Below are positions 25,009-34,874 of a stretch of 60,104 bases of DNA, piece after piece (the first letter of the stretch is position 1; the number at the start of each line of letters is the position of its first letter). The translations under genes were made by a program, and so were the position numbers. The DNA comes from Phycisphaerales bacterium UBA7800. GTDB lineage: Bacteria; Planctomycetota; Phycisphaerae; Phycisphaerales; Phycisphaeraceae. The notes below the pieces were generated by a model, which saw only the letters and a program-made list of their open reading frames with translations, was not told the DNA's origin and searched no databases. The stretch lies in the NCBI GenBank assembly GCA_002480565.1, contig DLCK01000091.1, positions 11,379 through 71,482 on the forward strand, in the 5' to 3' direction.

Positions 25009-27306
25009 ATGCGATTAACCAATCCAATTAGACGACTGTTCCCGAGCATGTTTCATCGCCGGCTGCTATTACTTGCACTGATGATGATCATTGGCGGAAT
25101 CATCCTTACCAGCCGCATGTCATACATGACATTGGTGCAAGCCAATGATTGGCGACGGATGGCTGAAAGTCGCCTGACCACACAGCAATTCATCCCCACA
25201 GTACGCGGTCGAATATTGGATCGACAAGGTCGCGTGTTGGCTGCGGACAGTCCAGCCTATGACGTGGCGGTCTATTACTCGGTCATCTCAGATGAATGGC
25301 CATACAAAATGGCATACCGCCAGGCACGTAAAGTCTACAAGCGTGATTGGTATGACTACTCCAAGGCAGAACGTGAAGAACGTACCGCTGAGTTTCTGCC
25401 GGAATATCAAAAGCAAGTCGACAACATGTGGAACCTGCTTGCCAGACTTGGCAATGTTACGCCCATGGAATTGACCGAAGCCAAAGCAGGCGTACTGGAG
25501 AAAGTCGCCAGACTTAAAAGTTACCTTTGGTCACGTTGGCGTAAAAAAGCCCAGGAAGAGTCCGACGAACCGGTCACCCTGGCAGACGTTGCAAGCGACA
25601 TCATGGAAGAGCGTGACTACCATGCCGTTGTCTTTGCCATCTCCTCAACCAACCGTCTGCATTTGCAAAAGATACTCACTGAGGCGATTGACAATACAGA
25701 GTCCGTCTGGCGGCGCGTCCGACTCATCGACTCCACACAAAGAAGCTACCCACTGGACGAACTGTCAATCACCATTGACCGCAGTCATTTTCCTTCACCT
25801 TTACGCGGTGGTGATACACCCCTGATTCAAGTGGATGTGGCAGGAGTTGGCACACACTTGGTGGGGAATATCCGCCGACTTTGGAAGCAGGACAACCTGC
25901 CGCCCTTCTGGACTAAAAATGAACAAGGCGAATCTGTCCCTGACTTTGCGGGATATCAACCGGGCGACAAAATCGGTGCATGGGGTATCGAGCAGGAGAT
26001 GGAAAACCTGCTTCGTGGCGAGCGTGGTAAACGCGAAACCAATCTCGAATCAGGTGAAGTTCATACCCGCCATCCCATCCCCGGTGAGGATATCAAACTC
26101 AGTGTCGACATCCAGCTTCAAGCACGCATTCAAGCACTCATGAGTCGGGACAAACGTGTTGGCCTGATGCGTCAACAGTTCTGGCATGCCAAGGACATGG
26201 ACGAAGCGAACATGGGCAAGCCGCTTAATGGGTCTGCCGTGGTTCTGGAAGTCAAAACCGGCCAAGTCCTCGCTGCGGTAAGTGTACCGGGGTACAGTCG
26301 TGTGGATTTAAAAGAAAAGCCCACTGAGTTCTGGCGATCCAATTGGGCGAAAGTCAATCACCCCTTGATCTACCGTCCTATTGCCATGTCTTACCCGCCG
26401 GGTTCAACCATGAAACCCATCGCACTTGCTGCTGCGTATTCCGGTGGGATATTGCAACTGCGAGATGCCATTGACTGCCAGGGCGCATTGGACATGGATC
26501 ACCCCGGACGCAATCGATGTTGGATCTACAAAGCCAGTATGGTTGGTCATGGCCCCTTGATCGGCCATGAAGCCATCTGTGTGAGTTGCAATGTCTTTTT
26601 TTACACCATCGGCCAACGCTTTGGCTTACGAAGACTTGTTGACTGGTATGGCAAACTTGGGCTGGGGCAACCCACAGACTGCGGTCTGACACCTGAACAT
26701 GCTGGATACCTGCCCAAGCTTGACAATAAGGGACAGATCATCAACCGCAACCTCGGCGTACAGGATGCCATCCAGATGGGGATCGGCCAAGGCCCCGTCG
26801 AATGGACACCCTTGCAGTGTGCCAATACCTATGCAACGCTTGCTCGTAATGGCCAATCACTTCAGCCCACCTTTGTTCTGAGTCCTGCGAGCCCCCAAGC
26901 GTCACACACCGTCAAACTTGATGCAGCCGGACTCAAGCAAGTTATCCAAGGCATGTATGAAAGTGTCAATGACCGCCGTGGTTCATCCAACCATCTGGTT
27001 AAACTCGACGGCGAAAAAGTCTTTAACGTCCCCGATGTCACCATCCGTGGCAAAACCGGCACGGCCACCCCGCCGGCAAGGTGGATCGACGATAACGGTG
27101 ATGGGAAAATCCAATCCTACGAAGTGACCAAAAGTGACAAGCTCGGAGACCACGCGTGGTTCGTGGGCATGGTCTATCGCAAAAACGAAAGCCGCCCAGC
27201 CTACATTGTCACCGTCATTGTCGAATACGCAGGCTCCGGCGGCGCAGTCTCCGGGCCAATTGCAAACCAGATCATCTGGGCATTGCGACAGGAGGGATAC
27301 CTTTGA
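25009..27306 (+). CDS. mrdA: Penicillin-binding protein 2 (elongasome transpeptidase)
   Basis: Cross-links peptidoglycan during cell elongation, partner of RodA. It has 765 residues, longer than the ~630 of E. coli PBP2, with the extra length in the region from about 80 to 250. A membrane anchor lies at about 18-38. The transpeptidase motifs are Ser466-T-M-Lys469 (PPGSTMKP), Ser526-C-Asn528 and Lys682-T-G (GKTGTATPP). A catalytically competent PBP2 shows that this organism builds peptidoglycan. The stop codon overlaps the rodA start. Confidence 0.94.
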   Translation: MRLTNPIRRLFPSMFHRRLLLLALMMIIGGIILTSRMSYMTLVQANDWRRMAESRLTTQQFIPTVRGRILDRQGRVLAADSPAYDVAVYYSVISDEWPYKMAYRQARKVYKRDWYDYSKAEREERTAEFLPEYQKQVDNMWNLLARLGNVTPMELTEAKAGVLEKVARLKSYLWSRWRKKAQEESDEPVTLADVASDIMEERDYHAVVFAISSTNRLHLQKILTEAIDNTESVWRRVRLIDSTQRSYPLDELSITIDRSHFPSPLRGGDTPLIQVDVAGVGTHLVGNIRRLWKQDNLPPFWTKNEQGESVPDFAGYQPGDKIGAWGIEQEMENLLRGERGKRETNLESGEVHTRHPIPGEDIKLSVDIQLQARIQALMSRDKRVGLMRQQFWHAKDMDEANMGKPLNGSAVVLEVKTGQVLAAVSVPGYSRVDLKEKPTEFWRSNWAKVNHPLIYRPIAMSYPPGSTMKPIALAAAYSGGILQLRDAIDCQGALDMDHPGRNRCWIYKASMVGHGPLIGHEAICVSCNVFFYTIGQRFGLRRLVDWYGKLGLGQPTDCGLTPEHAGYLPKLDNKGQIINRNLGVQDAIQMGIGQGPVEWTPLQCANTYATLARNGQSLQPTFVLSPASPQASHTVKLDAAGLKQVIQGMYESVNDRRGSSNHLVKLDGEKVFNVPDVTIRGKTGTATPPARWIDDNGDGKIQSYEVTKSDKLGDHAWFVGMVYRKNESRPAYIVTVIVEYAGSGGAVSGPIANQIIWALRQEGYL

Positions 27307-28475
27307 AATCATTTTTCAAAGTCCTCTCCGCCCTTCTGACGCCTAACTTTTCATGGGTGACTTTACTCTCAGGCGTGGCTCTGGCGGTCATTGGTATTAA
27401 TGTTCTCACCGGCACCACCGAACCAGCAGCAGCAGCAAAGCAAACCAAGTGGTTGATGATCTCGCTGGGCATGATGGCTTTTACGTGGTTACCGCATCCT
27501 AAAACCATCGGCTATACGTCATTCATTCTATTTTTGGTGACACTGGCGTTGCTGGTGTTTCTGCTGATACCCGGTATTCCCAACAGTATCGTGCCAGTGC
27601 GGAATAACGCCCGGTCCTGGATCAACCTTGGATTCATGAACATGCAACCATCGGAGCTGACCAAGATCACATTCATCTTGGCGTTGGCCTGGTATTTGAG
27701 ACATCGCGATAACTACCGGACTCTTGCGGGGTTGTTACCGCCCTTTTTCATCATGTTCATCCCGGTCATTTTGATTCTCAAAGAACCGGATCTTGGGTCG
27801 GCAGTGATGTTTGTCCCTGCTCTGTTTTTCATGCTCATCGCAGCAGGCGCGAAACTCAACCACCTCTTTACCCTGGTAGGGATCGGCTTGCTGGGGATCG
27901 CTTTGAATATTGTCATGATTTACACGTTGCCCAATGACATGCAGATTCTCAAAAAATATCAGCGTGAACGGATCACCCAGTTCGTAGGCACCAAACCTGA
28001 GCAGCAGCAAATGGCTATGCGACTAGTCGGGTCCGGCGGTCTATGGGGCTACGGTGAAGACCGTTCCAAGCTGATCATGCGATACAACTTCCTGCCGGAA
28101 AATGAGAACGATATGGTCTTTGCGGTGGTCGTCAACCGTTGGGGACTCATCGGCGGATTAACTGTAATTGGACTTTACACCGTTTTCACTGGTTCGATAC
28201 TGCTTGTCGGAGCGAGACTCAAGGAACCATTCCCAAGGTTGGTATGCGTTGGTTTTGCTGGTTTACTTTTTTGCCAGGGCGCGATGAACATCTCAATGAC
28301 TCTGGGCTTGCTACCGATTACGGGGATCACGTTACCGCTCATCTCTTATGGTGGGTCGAGTTTACTGTCCACCTTCCTGATGGTGGGACTGGTGATGAAC
28401 TTCGCTACGCGGTCACGTTCAATTCTAGTCCGCCCGAGTTTTGAATATGACAATGCCGATGCGATTTTTCAGTGA
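27303..28475 (+). CDS. rodA: RodA, SEDS peptidoglycan glycosyltransferase
   Basis: Polymerises lipid II during elongation together with PBP2. It has 390 residues and about ten membrane helices. Family segments are NNARSWINLGFMNMQPSELTK, KEPDLGSAVMFVPALFFML, FLPENENDMVFAVVVNRWGL and LPLISYGGSSLLST. The start is TTG at 27303. It overlaps the mrdA stop (TTGA) and has a perfect AGGAGG 7 bases upstream inside mrdA, which indicates translational coupling and equal output of the two partners. An in-frame open stretch further upstream is a shadow of mrdA. Confidence 0.94.
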   Translation: MKSFFKVLSALLTPNFSWVTLLSGVALAVIGINVLTGTTEPAAAAKQTKWLMISLGMMAFTWLPHPKTIGYTSFILFLVTLALLVFLLIPGIPNSIVPVRNNARSWINLGFMNMQPSELTKITFILALAWYLRHRDNYRTLAGLLPPFFIMFIPVILILKEPDLGSAVMFVPALFFMLIAAGAKLNHLFTLVGIGLLGIALNIVMIYTLPNDMQILKKYQRERITQFVGTKPEQQQMAMRLVGSGGLWGYGEDRSKLIMRYNFLPENENDMVFAVVVNRWGLIGGLTVIGLYTVFTGSILLVGARLKEPFPRLVCVGFAGLLFCQGAMNISMTLGLLPITGITLPLISYGGSSLLSTFLMVGLVMNFATRSRSILVRPSFEYDNADAIFQ

Positions 28476-28549
28476 TGTCGTCCTTGGTTTTGGATGACTT
28501 ATCCGAACCGTCATCCTCCAATCACGAAACCCGATTCCAATTTTCTCGC

Positions 28550-28555
28550 TACACT
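28550..28555 (+). promoter_or_regulatory. -10 box directly before rsmG
   Basis: TACACT ends 8 bases before the ATG at 28564. The -35 is not convincing and no Shine-Dalgarno is present. Confidence 0.35.
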
Positions 28556-28563
28556 AAGCGTCT

Positions 28564-29289
28564 ATGACACACGATATTCCTACTTTCGTCCCTGAACACT
28601 TGCAGGCCATTGGCGTCACCGTTACCGATGAGCAACTCCAACAGTTGGCTGCCTATCTGCATTTGATGCTTGAAACCAACAAGCAGTTCAACCTCACAGC
28701 CATCCGTGAGCCTCAGGAGGCCTGGAAACGCCATATCATCGACAGCCTGACTTTGGTACCTGGACTCATTGAATGGCCTGCGGGGAGCAGTCTGGTCGAT
28801 GTAGGGACCGGTGGCGGCCTTCCGGGGATTCCGCTGGCCATTGTCTTACCGCAATTGAAGGTCACCTTGCTTGAAACCACAGGCAAGAAGGCACGATTCT
28901 GCCAGACTGCTGCCGATGCCTTGGGATTGTCAAATATCATCGTCATCAACAACCGAGCTGAGACGTTGGGGCAAAACAAGCTCTATCGCGAGAAGTTCGA
29001 CATGGCCGTGAGTCGTGCTGTGGGCCCGATGCGGATTCTCATGGAGTATATGTTGCCATTGGTGAAAGTGGGTGGCTGGATGTATGCCCTTAAGGGACCT
29101 GCATTGGAACAGGAACTCGAAGATGCCGGCGATGCGTTAGCCACACTGGGAGCTGGCGAAATCGTTGCTGTCGAAGCGTATCCTGAGAGCTTTGAGAATC
29201 ACAGCATCGTCGTCGGAATCGAAAAAGCCGACCGAACCCCCAAGGAATATCCAAGATTACCGGGTATCCCCAAGCAGCAACCCCTGTAA
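28564..29289 (+). CDS. rsmG: 16S rRNA (guanine-N7) methyltransferase RsmG
   Basis: Methylates G527 of 16S rRNA using S-adenosylmethionine. It has 241 residues, slightly longer than usual. Landmarks are NKQFNLTAIREPQEAWKRHI, then the SAM-binding VDVGTGGGLPGIPLAI, then SRAVGPMRILMEY, and the C-terminal PRLPGIPKQQPL, which matches the family's typical YPRKPGTPxKxPL tail. It is usually found beside mnmG; here it follows rodA. It converges on cysH. Confidence 0.95.
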   Translation: MTHDIPTFVPEHLQAIGVTVTDEQLQQLAAYLHLMLETNKQFNLTAIREPQEAWKRHIIDSLTLVPGLIEWPAGSSLVDVGTGGGLPGIPLAIVLPQLKVTLLETTGKKARFCQTAADALGLSNIIVINNRAETLGQNKLYREKFDMAVSRAVGPMRILMEYMLPLVKVGGWMYALKGPALEQELEDAGDALATLGAGEIVAVEAYPESFENHSIVVGIEKADRTPKEYPRLPGIPKQQPL

Positions 29290-29418
29290 TGCAGATTAAA
29301 TTGGCATCAAACAAACACAGTCACAATACATGACAAGACAGAACAAAAAGCTGTCTGACTTGTGTTTTCAAAGCTCTGTGTTTTTGTGCCTTGCTGGTTT
29401 ATCCAACTGGAAAGAAAC

Positions 29419-30186
29419 TTACAGACCCGACGAATTACGGCTGGCGTCTTCGTTCTGATCCTTAGGCAAGTGCAAACCACATTCCTGACGTTTACCGCCA
29501 AATCGGGTGTCGCGTTCATTGCCATCGTCAGCGGTGACCGGGCGTGATGAGTGCCAATCCCCGACCGTGGCATAGCCCTGATCATGCAGCGGGTGCTCAG
29601 GGAGACTATGTTCCTTGAGATAGTAATATTTCTCTTTGGAACCCCAAGGGAGAATCGGATGAATCTTGAAGATGCCGTTCTGTAATTCGACGCGACGAAG
29701 TGTACTGCGGAACTTGGTCTGCTTGGCGCCCAGTCCGGCAATCCATGCTTTAACACCCAACTCCTTAAGTGCACGTTGCATCGGCTCACCCTTGGTGTAG
29801 TCGAAATATGTGTTATACGATTCGTCGTCGTCATTCTTCCAAAGTTCGCCATGCAACGCTTCAATATGCCCTGTCGAGATACGCGGCGAATACCAGCGAA
29901 CATCCAGATTCAGCAGCTTGGTCATCTGATTGGCAAAACGATAGGTCTCAGGCAGCAAATAACCGGTATCAATCGCAATGACCTTGATATCTGGCTTAAC
30001 CTGTGAACAGAGGTGCAGCATTACAGCAGACTTGATCCCAAAGCTGGATGTCAGTACACAACTATCACCAAAAGTCTCACAGGCCCACTGAATGACCTGT
30101 TGGGGAGTTGCGTCTTTGAGTTGCTCATTGATCTGGTCAAGATCCAGATTTTCAGGTACGGCTGTCTGTGATGTTTGCGTTGTCAT
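29419..30186 (-). CDS. cysH: PAPS reductase CysH (iron-sulfur-free type)
   Basis: Reduces PAPS to sulfite in sulfate assimilation. It has 255 residues from the ATG at 30186; a TTG at 30201 is possible. The nucleotide-binding LTSSFGIKSAV, IDTGYLLPETYRFA and the C-terminal KRQECGLH with the catalytic Cys are present. The paired CC and CxxC cysteines that bind the [4Fe-4S] cluster of APS reductases are missing. PAPS is therefore the expected substrate, needing an APS kinase encoded elsewhere. No other sulfur gene is visible here. Confidence 0.9.
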   Translation of the reverse strand: MTTQTSQTAVPENLDLDQINEQLKDATPQQVIQWACETFGDSCVLTSSFGIKSAVMLHLCSQVKPDIKVIAIDTGYLLPETYRFANQMTKLLNLDVRWYSPRISTGHIEALHGELWKNDDDESYNTYFDYTKGEPMQRALKELGVKAWIAGLGAKQTKFRSTLRRVELQNGIFKIHPILPWGSKEKYYYLKEHSLPEHPLHDQGYATVGDWHSSRPVTADDGNERDTRFGGKRQECGLHLPKDQNEDASRNSSGL

Positions 30187-30384
30187 AGCGGTAAGCTGCA
30201 ATTCAATATGAGGTATTAAAAACAGAAGCGTATTGTAGAATAATACCGTCGACTTTGCACAGCTATTCCAAGTGATCTGTTTTAACGGCTCTCAGCGGCG
30301 GTTTGCAATGAAGTGAGCTAATCGCAATTTGCCAGTGCTCAGAAAATAACCAACGCGCAATCGTATACGGTATTTGAAATTGCT

Positions 30385-31422
30385 TCAGTGCGTTTTCTCA
30401 ATGGCCTGCTTCTTTGAAAATACCGCAAGGTATTGACTGATGGGCAATGAAAGAAAAAATGTCAATTTCAAGCGGTTGATGAAATAGACCGCGATCATTG
30501 GAGCAATCACCCCCATGAAACAGCCAACGATTAGATGTACAGAAACCGAATTGACTTCGAGAAATTTGGACAGAATCACCCGGACGCCACTTCCTGCAAG
30601 GATGTGCATGACATAGATCGCCATGGATGACGCACCTACTTGCAAAAACCATTGAGCTGGCTTGCGAGCCAAGTACATCGAAAGGGAAACTACAAATAAA
30701 ATCGAGATCAAGGCCAACAACAAGGAAAGTAGACCTTTTTGCCCATAGGTGAGTTCAAGCACAAAATGGAACACATACTGCGAGAGGATAAAACCTGCTG
30801 CCGTTGCGATCACCATTTTTCCTGAAGAGAGAATATCAATTCGGTTCCATTGATTAAGCAACATGCCAAATACGAAATAGACAAGGTTGTTGGTAATAAA
30901 GAACACAAAGTAATTGGATGAATACTTGCTCTGAAAGATATACAGTAAAGCAGCAAAAACAAAAACAGGAAGAATCGATTTTACAGACAGTTTGGAAAAT
31001 AAGACGGAAGCTACCACGAAGATGATGAATAACGCATACAGGAACCAGAACTGGGCTCTTGGTTGCCATAACAGTGAAAAGACTTCGCGATAAGTGACAT
31101 TGCCGTTGGTATATGAAGACAAAGATGCTTCGATCACGCCTTGAATAATCGACCAAATCAGATAGGGATAAATAACAGTGTCAATTTTACTGCCGATTAG
31201 CCCCGCAACACCACGCTTGGACAGTGATTTGTAAAAAAACAAACCTGACAACGCAAAAAACAGAGGCATGTGGAAGCTATAAACAATACTGTCTGAAAGA
31301 CGATAGAAATCAGTGTCAATTGGGAGGCCAGCTTTGAATATACCTCGAATGACATGGCCATAGACAACTAAAATGATGCCTATGGCTTTCGCGTAATCCA
31401 CCCAAATACTTCTGTTTGACAC
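30385..31422 (-). CDS. Acyltransferase family 3 membrane protein
   Basis: Predicted to O-acetylate a cell-surface sugar. It has 345 residues and about ten membrane helices. The N-terminal WVDYAKAIGIILVVYGHVI, with its conserved His, and SFHMPLFFALSGLFFYKS are characteristic of Acyl_transf_3 (OafA/YiaH/fucose acetylase-like) proteins. The start is GTG at 31422, with AGAGG 7 bases upstream. It follows nuoG on the same strand after 87 bases but has no functional link to it. The substrate is unknown. Confidence 0.85.
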   Translation of the reverse strand: MSNRSIWVDYAKAIGIILVVYGHVIRGIFKAGLPIDTDFYRLSDSIVYSFHMPLFFALSGLFFYKSLSKRGVAGLIGSKIDTVIYPYLIWSIIQGVIEASLSSYTNGNVTYREVFSLLWQPRAQFWFLYALFIIFVVASVLFSKLSVKSILPVFVFAALLYIFQSKYSSNYFVFFITNNLVYFVFGMLLNQWNRIDILSSGKMVIATAAGFILSQYVFHFVLELTYGQKGLLSLLLALISILFVVSLSMYLARKPAQWFLQVGASSMAIYVMHILAGSGVRVILSKFLEVNSVSVHLIVGCFMGVIAPMIAVYFINRLKLTFFLSLPISQYLAVFSKKQAIEKTH

Positions 31423-31509
31423 TATATGGCCTCTTTATTGGGATAAACAGTTATTATTTTGCAATCACCCAAACACCAGTGTCAATGAAACTGTATCCAT
31501 CAAATTAAT

Positions 31510-33120
31510 TTACAGTTCCGCGAATACCATTTCTGATTCAACACGATCAGCCTTGGGTTCATTGACCTGAGTTTCTATCCCCATCTGGGTACGAACCTCA
31601 GCAGCGTTGTACCGCATGGGCTGTTCACCACAGGCAGCAAGCAAATCCAAAGCGATTTGCCCTTCACTGCGAGCACCTTCCACAGCAGGAATTGCAGCAT
31701 CAAATGCCTGGGCAATCCCCTTGTGATTCACGAAGCTGCCTTCCTTTTCGGTCCATGTCACGCTGGGCATCAAAACGTTGGCTTTCTTGACCAGATCACT
31801 GGGCATCGTGTCGATGAGTACCATGAAGTTACGACCAATGAGCTTGGCAAAATCTTTGGTGACCCAGTCCGAAGGATAGTTACCGGTAAGTACAAAACTC
31901 GAAACGCCGGACTTCTTATCAGCGAGCAGTTCGCTGAGTTCTTCGTAGCTGAGAACCGTCTGAGCTAGTTTTTCCAATGCCTGTCGGACACCACGTGCGT
32001 TGGGCGCCTTTTCAGCAGAGACCGTAAAGCCGTTGGCAAAGTTCTTGTCTTGCCCATCTACTGGAACAGGGCCGACCGCCAACACGACATCATCGCTCAT
32101 GGCTAAAGCGGCTTTACCCAAAAGGTATGCTTCCTCTGTAGCGAGCATCGGGCTGACCATGACTACAAGTTTGCCGCCGGCAGCTTTGATGCCCTTCCGA
32201 GCTTCTTCACAGGCACGGTCCCATGTGCAGTCGATCAACTCGTTGAGTTGCTGGCGTTGAGTTTGTGCCAATCGATCTTCCGATGCGACAAATTTCCAGC
32301 CATAGCGGACTTCGTCAGTGATCCACCACTTGTTGATGTCCTGATTTTCACGGGGCTTGATGCGGTAGATTTTGCCTTTGCTATGTTCGATCCAGATGTT
32401 GTCACCTGATGCGGTAATGCCATCAATCGAAGGTGTCGAAGACAGGAACCAAACGCGTTGGGTAAACAAGAAGTCCTTGTCGAGTAACGCACCCACGGGA
32501 CAGAGATCGACCACGTTCCCTGAGAGTTCGTTATCCAACGGCACGCCTGGGAAGACGTCAATCTGCTCATGGGCACCACGACCAAAGACCGCCAACTCGG
32601 AAGTCTCAGTAATTTCACGGGTGAACCGCACACACCGGGTACACATGATGCAGCGGTCAGAATAGAGCTTGACGTTGGGGCCGATGTCTTTGACCGGCTG
32701 CTTGATTTTATCTTCTTCAAAACGTGACTCAGCCCGACCGTATTGGTAGCTGTAGTCCTGTAATTTACACTCACCAGCCTGATCGCAGACCGGGCAGTCC
32801 AATGGATGATTGATGAGCAGATCTTCCATCACCTGTTTTTGGTTTGCTGTTGCTTTAGGAGTTGTCGTAAAGACTTCCATCCCGTCTCCTGCGGGTGTCT
32901 GACAGGTGGGCATGAGCTTGGGGATAAACTCAGGCTTATTGTCATTACGCGGATTGGGAGCTTTGACTTCAGCAAGACAGATTCGACAGGATGCGACAAC
33001 AGAGAGTCCGGGGTGATAGCAGTAACGAGGAAGCTCGATGCCGTTCTCGTCAGCAACCTGAATAATCATCTTCTTGCCGTCAAACTCACAGGGTTGACCG
33101 TTAATGGTGATCGTGGGCAT
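31510..33120 (-). CDS. nuoG: NADH-quinone oxidoreductase subunit G (short)
   Basis: Iron-sulfur subunit of the complex I peripheral arm. It has 536 residues against about 900 in E. coli. Present are the [2Fe-2S] ligands (PRYCYHPGLSVVASCRICLAE and a later MPTCQ), the His/Cys3 cluster (HPLDCPVCDQAGEC) and the [4Fe-4S] CIMCTRC...VDLCPVGAL. The C-terminal molybdopterin-like domain is reduced; WTEKEGSFVNHKGIAQAFD is its recognisable remnant. It lies after nuoN, out of the usual order, and nuoE and nuoF are absent from the window. Confidence 0.93.
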   Translation of the reverse strand: MPTITINGQPCEFDGKKMIIQVADENGIELPRYCYHPGLSVVASCRICLAEVKAPNPRNDNKPEFIPKLMPTCQTPAGDGMEVFTTTPKATANQKQVMEDLLINHPLDCPVCDQAGECKLQDYSYQYGRAESRFEEDKIKQPVKDIGPNVKLYSDRCIMCTRCVRFTREITETSELAVFGRGAHEQIDVFPGVPLDNELSGNVVDLCPVGALLDKDFLFTQRVWFLSSTPSIDGITASGDNIWIEHSKGKIYRIKPRENQDINKWWITDEVRYGWKFVASEDRLAQTQRQQLNELIDCTWDRACEEARKGIKAAGGKLVVMVSPMLATEEAYLLGKAALAMSDDVVLAVGPVPVDGQDKNFANGFTVSAEKAPNARGVRQALEKLAQTVLSYEELSELLADKKSGVSSFVLTGNYPSDWVTKDFAKLIGRNFMVLIDTMPSDLVKKANVLMPSVTWTEKEGSFVNHKGIAQAFDAAIPAVEGARSEGQIALDLLAACGEQPMRYNAAEVRTQMGIETQVNEPKADRVESEMVFAEL

Positions 33121-33215
33121 GTCTATCGTCTTTCCTGCTCTGACTTAAAATACTGTGCGGGTAAAGTCAGTGGGTTTTAAATTCTTTCTCGTCACATTCA
33201 TCAAGCCGTCGTGGT

Positions 33216-34874
33216 TTAGTGATCCTGCGATACGTGATTGATTTGTGCTTTAATTGCAGTCACAGTTGTATCCGCTGGTCTTACATGCACGAATTCTTCG
33301 ACGGATTGAGTGTCAATCTGACCTTTAAACAGTTCGGCTACTGTCGCTTTGTAAGTGATACCTGCCAGTTGATTACCTGCAAGACCAAGGTATATCGCCA
33401 GAACACTTCCGACGACAGCCACGGCGATACGGTTCTGCCGGGCGACAACCTGTGTGTCCCCATCAACCGGTTTGAAGTAACAGGCGTTAACAATCCGCAG
33501 GTAGTAGACCGCGGAGATCGCACTGTTGACAACAGCAATAATGACAAGCCCCACAAAGCCTGCGTTGACTGCTGCGCTAAACATGTACAGCTTGCCAGCG
33601 AAGCCAACCATGGGAGGCAAGCCCACCAACGATAAGTTGGCAATAAGCATCAAGGCAGCGAGCATCGGCTTGCGACTTGAGAGTCCGTGAAGGTCTGAAA
33701 GTTCCGTGGCTTCATCGCCATTGCGTTCCATGCATGCAAGTACGCCAAAGGCAGCCATGTTCCCAAGAGCATAAGCGACAAGGTAAAACATCACCCCTGC
33801 TGCACCATTGGACGATGTCTGACCATAAACACAGGCTGAAATCCCCAGCAGTCCGACGATCATGTATCCGGAGTGCGCGATGGAACTGTAGGCCAGGATG
33901 CGTTTGACATTGGTCTGCATCAGGCCCATCACGTTACCAATGGTCATGGTGAATGCTGCCATCACCCAGAGAACAGCTTTGACGGTATCCGGTAATGAGA
34001 TGAATACACGCATGTATTCCATTTCACTTTCACCAACCCATTGGCGATTGACCTTGGCAGTCAGACTGACCACAAGAATCAACGAAACAAAGCCAGCGGT
34101 CTTGGGTACAAATGCTAAAAACGCGGTGACCGGAGTCGGGGCGCCTTCGTAGACATCTGCGGTGTAAAAGTGCATGGGGAATGCTGCGATTTTAAATCCA
34201 ATGCCGAGAATCGACAGGACGATACCGAGCGTAAACAGCGGTGTAATGCCGGTCTCAGAAACGCAATTGCGAATGCTCACAAAATCGGTCACACCGGTTG
34301 CACCATAAATCATGGCAAAGCCGTAAAGGAAGACCGCAGCAGACAAAGCGCCCAGAAAAAAGTACTTGATGCCTGATTCACTGGCTTTGATTGAATCACG
34401 ACCGGTGGCAACCATCACATACGTTGGCAGGCTAGTGAGTTCCAAAGCAAGGAACAGCCAGACCAGGTCACTCGCCCCACCACAAAGCATCACACCCGTG
34501 AGGCTAAAGAGGAAGAACGCGTAGAACTCACCTCGCATGACATTACCCGGATCAAAGTTTTCAGGATGCGCTTCGGCTTCCTGAGACATCTTGAGTTTAT
34601 CGGGCAAGCCTGATGCAAACACCAGTAGCAGAATGCCAATGCCGCAGACCGCCATTTTGGTGAAGGTTGCCAGCGTCCAGACATTGCCTGAGTCGACAAC
34701 CTGCCAGGTGTTAAAGAAGCCTGCAAAGACGAGTGTCAACGCTGCAACTGCAACGGTGAGCTTGCGAATTTCTGCGGACTTGTGAAGTCCTACCAGAAGA
34801 CAGAAACATGCCCCGATGAGCATGACGATCTCCGGGCCGAGTTCTCCGAGTTTGTAGAGAATCTGGTTTTCCAT
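33216..34874 (-). CDS. nuoN: NADH-quinone oxidoreductase subunit N
   Basis: Antiporter-like proton-pumping membrane subunit of complex I, 552 residues with about 14 helices. Typical segments are YFLGALSAAVFLYGFAMIYGATG, GIGFKIAAFPMHFYTADVYEGAPTPVTAFLAF and KRILAYSSIAHSGYM. The Lys/His positions of the pumping half-channels are kept. The ATG at 34874 overlaps the nuoM stop by one base (TAATG), which implies translational coupling. A hydrophilic tail of about 30 residues ends the protein. Confidence 0.95.
   Translation of the reverse strand: MENQILYKLGELGPEIVMLIGACFCLLVGLHKSAEIRKLTVAVAALTLVFAGFFNTWQVVDSGNVWTLATFTKMAVCGIGILLLVFASGLPDKLKMSQEAEAHPENFDPGNVMRGEFYAFFLFSLTGVMLCGGASDLVWLFLALELTSLPTYVMVATGRDSIKASESGIKYFFLGALSAAVFLYGFAMIYGATGVTDFVSIRNCVSETGITPLFTLGIVLSILGIGFKIAAFPMHFYTADVYEGAPTPVTAFLAFVPKTAGFVSLILVVSLTAKVNRQWVGESEMEYMRVFISLPDTVKAVLWVMAAFTMTIGNVMGLMQTNVKRILAYSSIAHSGYMIVGLLGISACVYGQTSSNGAAGVMFYLVAYALGNMAAFGVLACMERNGDEATELSDLHGLSSRKPMLAALMLIANLSLVGLPPMVGFAGKLYMFSAAVNAGFVGLVIIAVVNSAISAVYYLRIVNACYFKPVDGDTQVVARQNRIAVAVVGSVLAIYLGLAGNQLAGITYKATVAELFKGQIDTQSVEEFVHVRPADTTVTAIKAQINHVSQDH

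Noticed and set aside
29332..29360. Inverted repeat after rsmG as a terminator
   Set aside because: Only a 6-bp stem with a 9-base loop and no clean T-run; too weak to list.
29307..29903. Minus-strand frame overlapping cysH
   Set aside because: It is a frame-shifted shadow of cysH with Arg/Ser-rich, gene-unlike composition.
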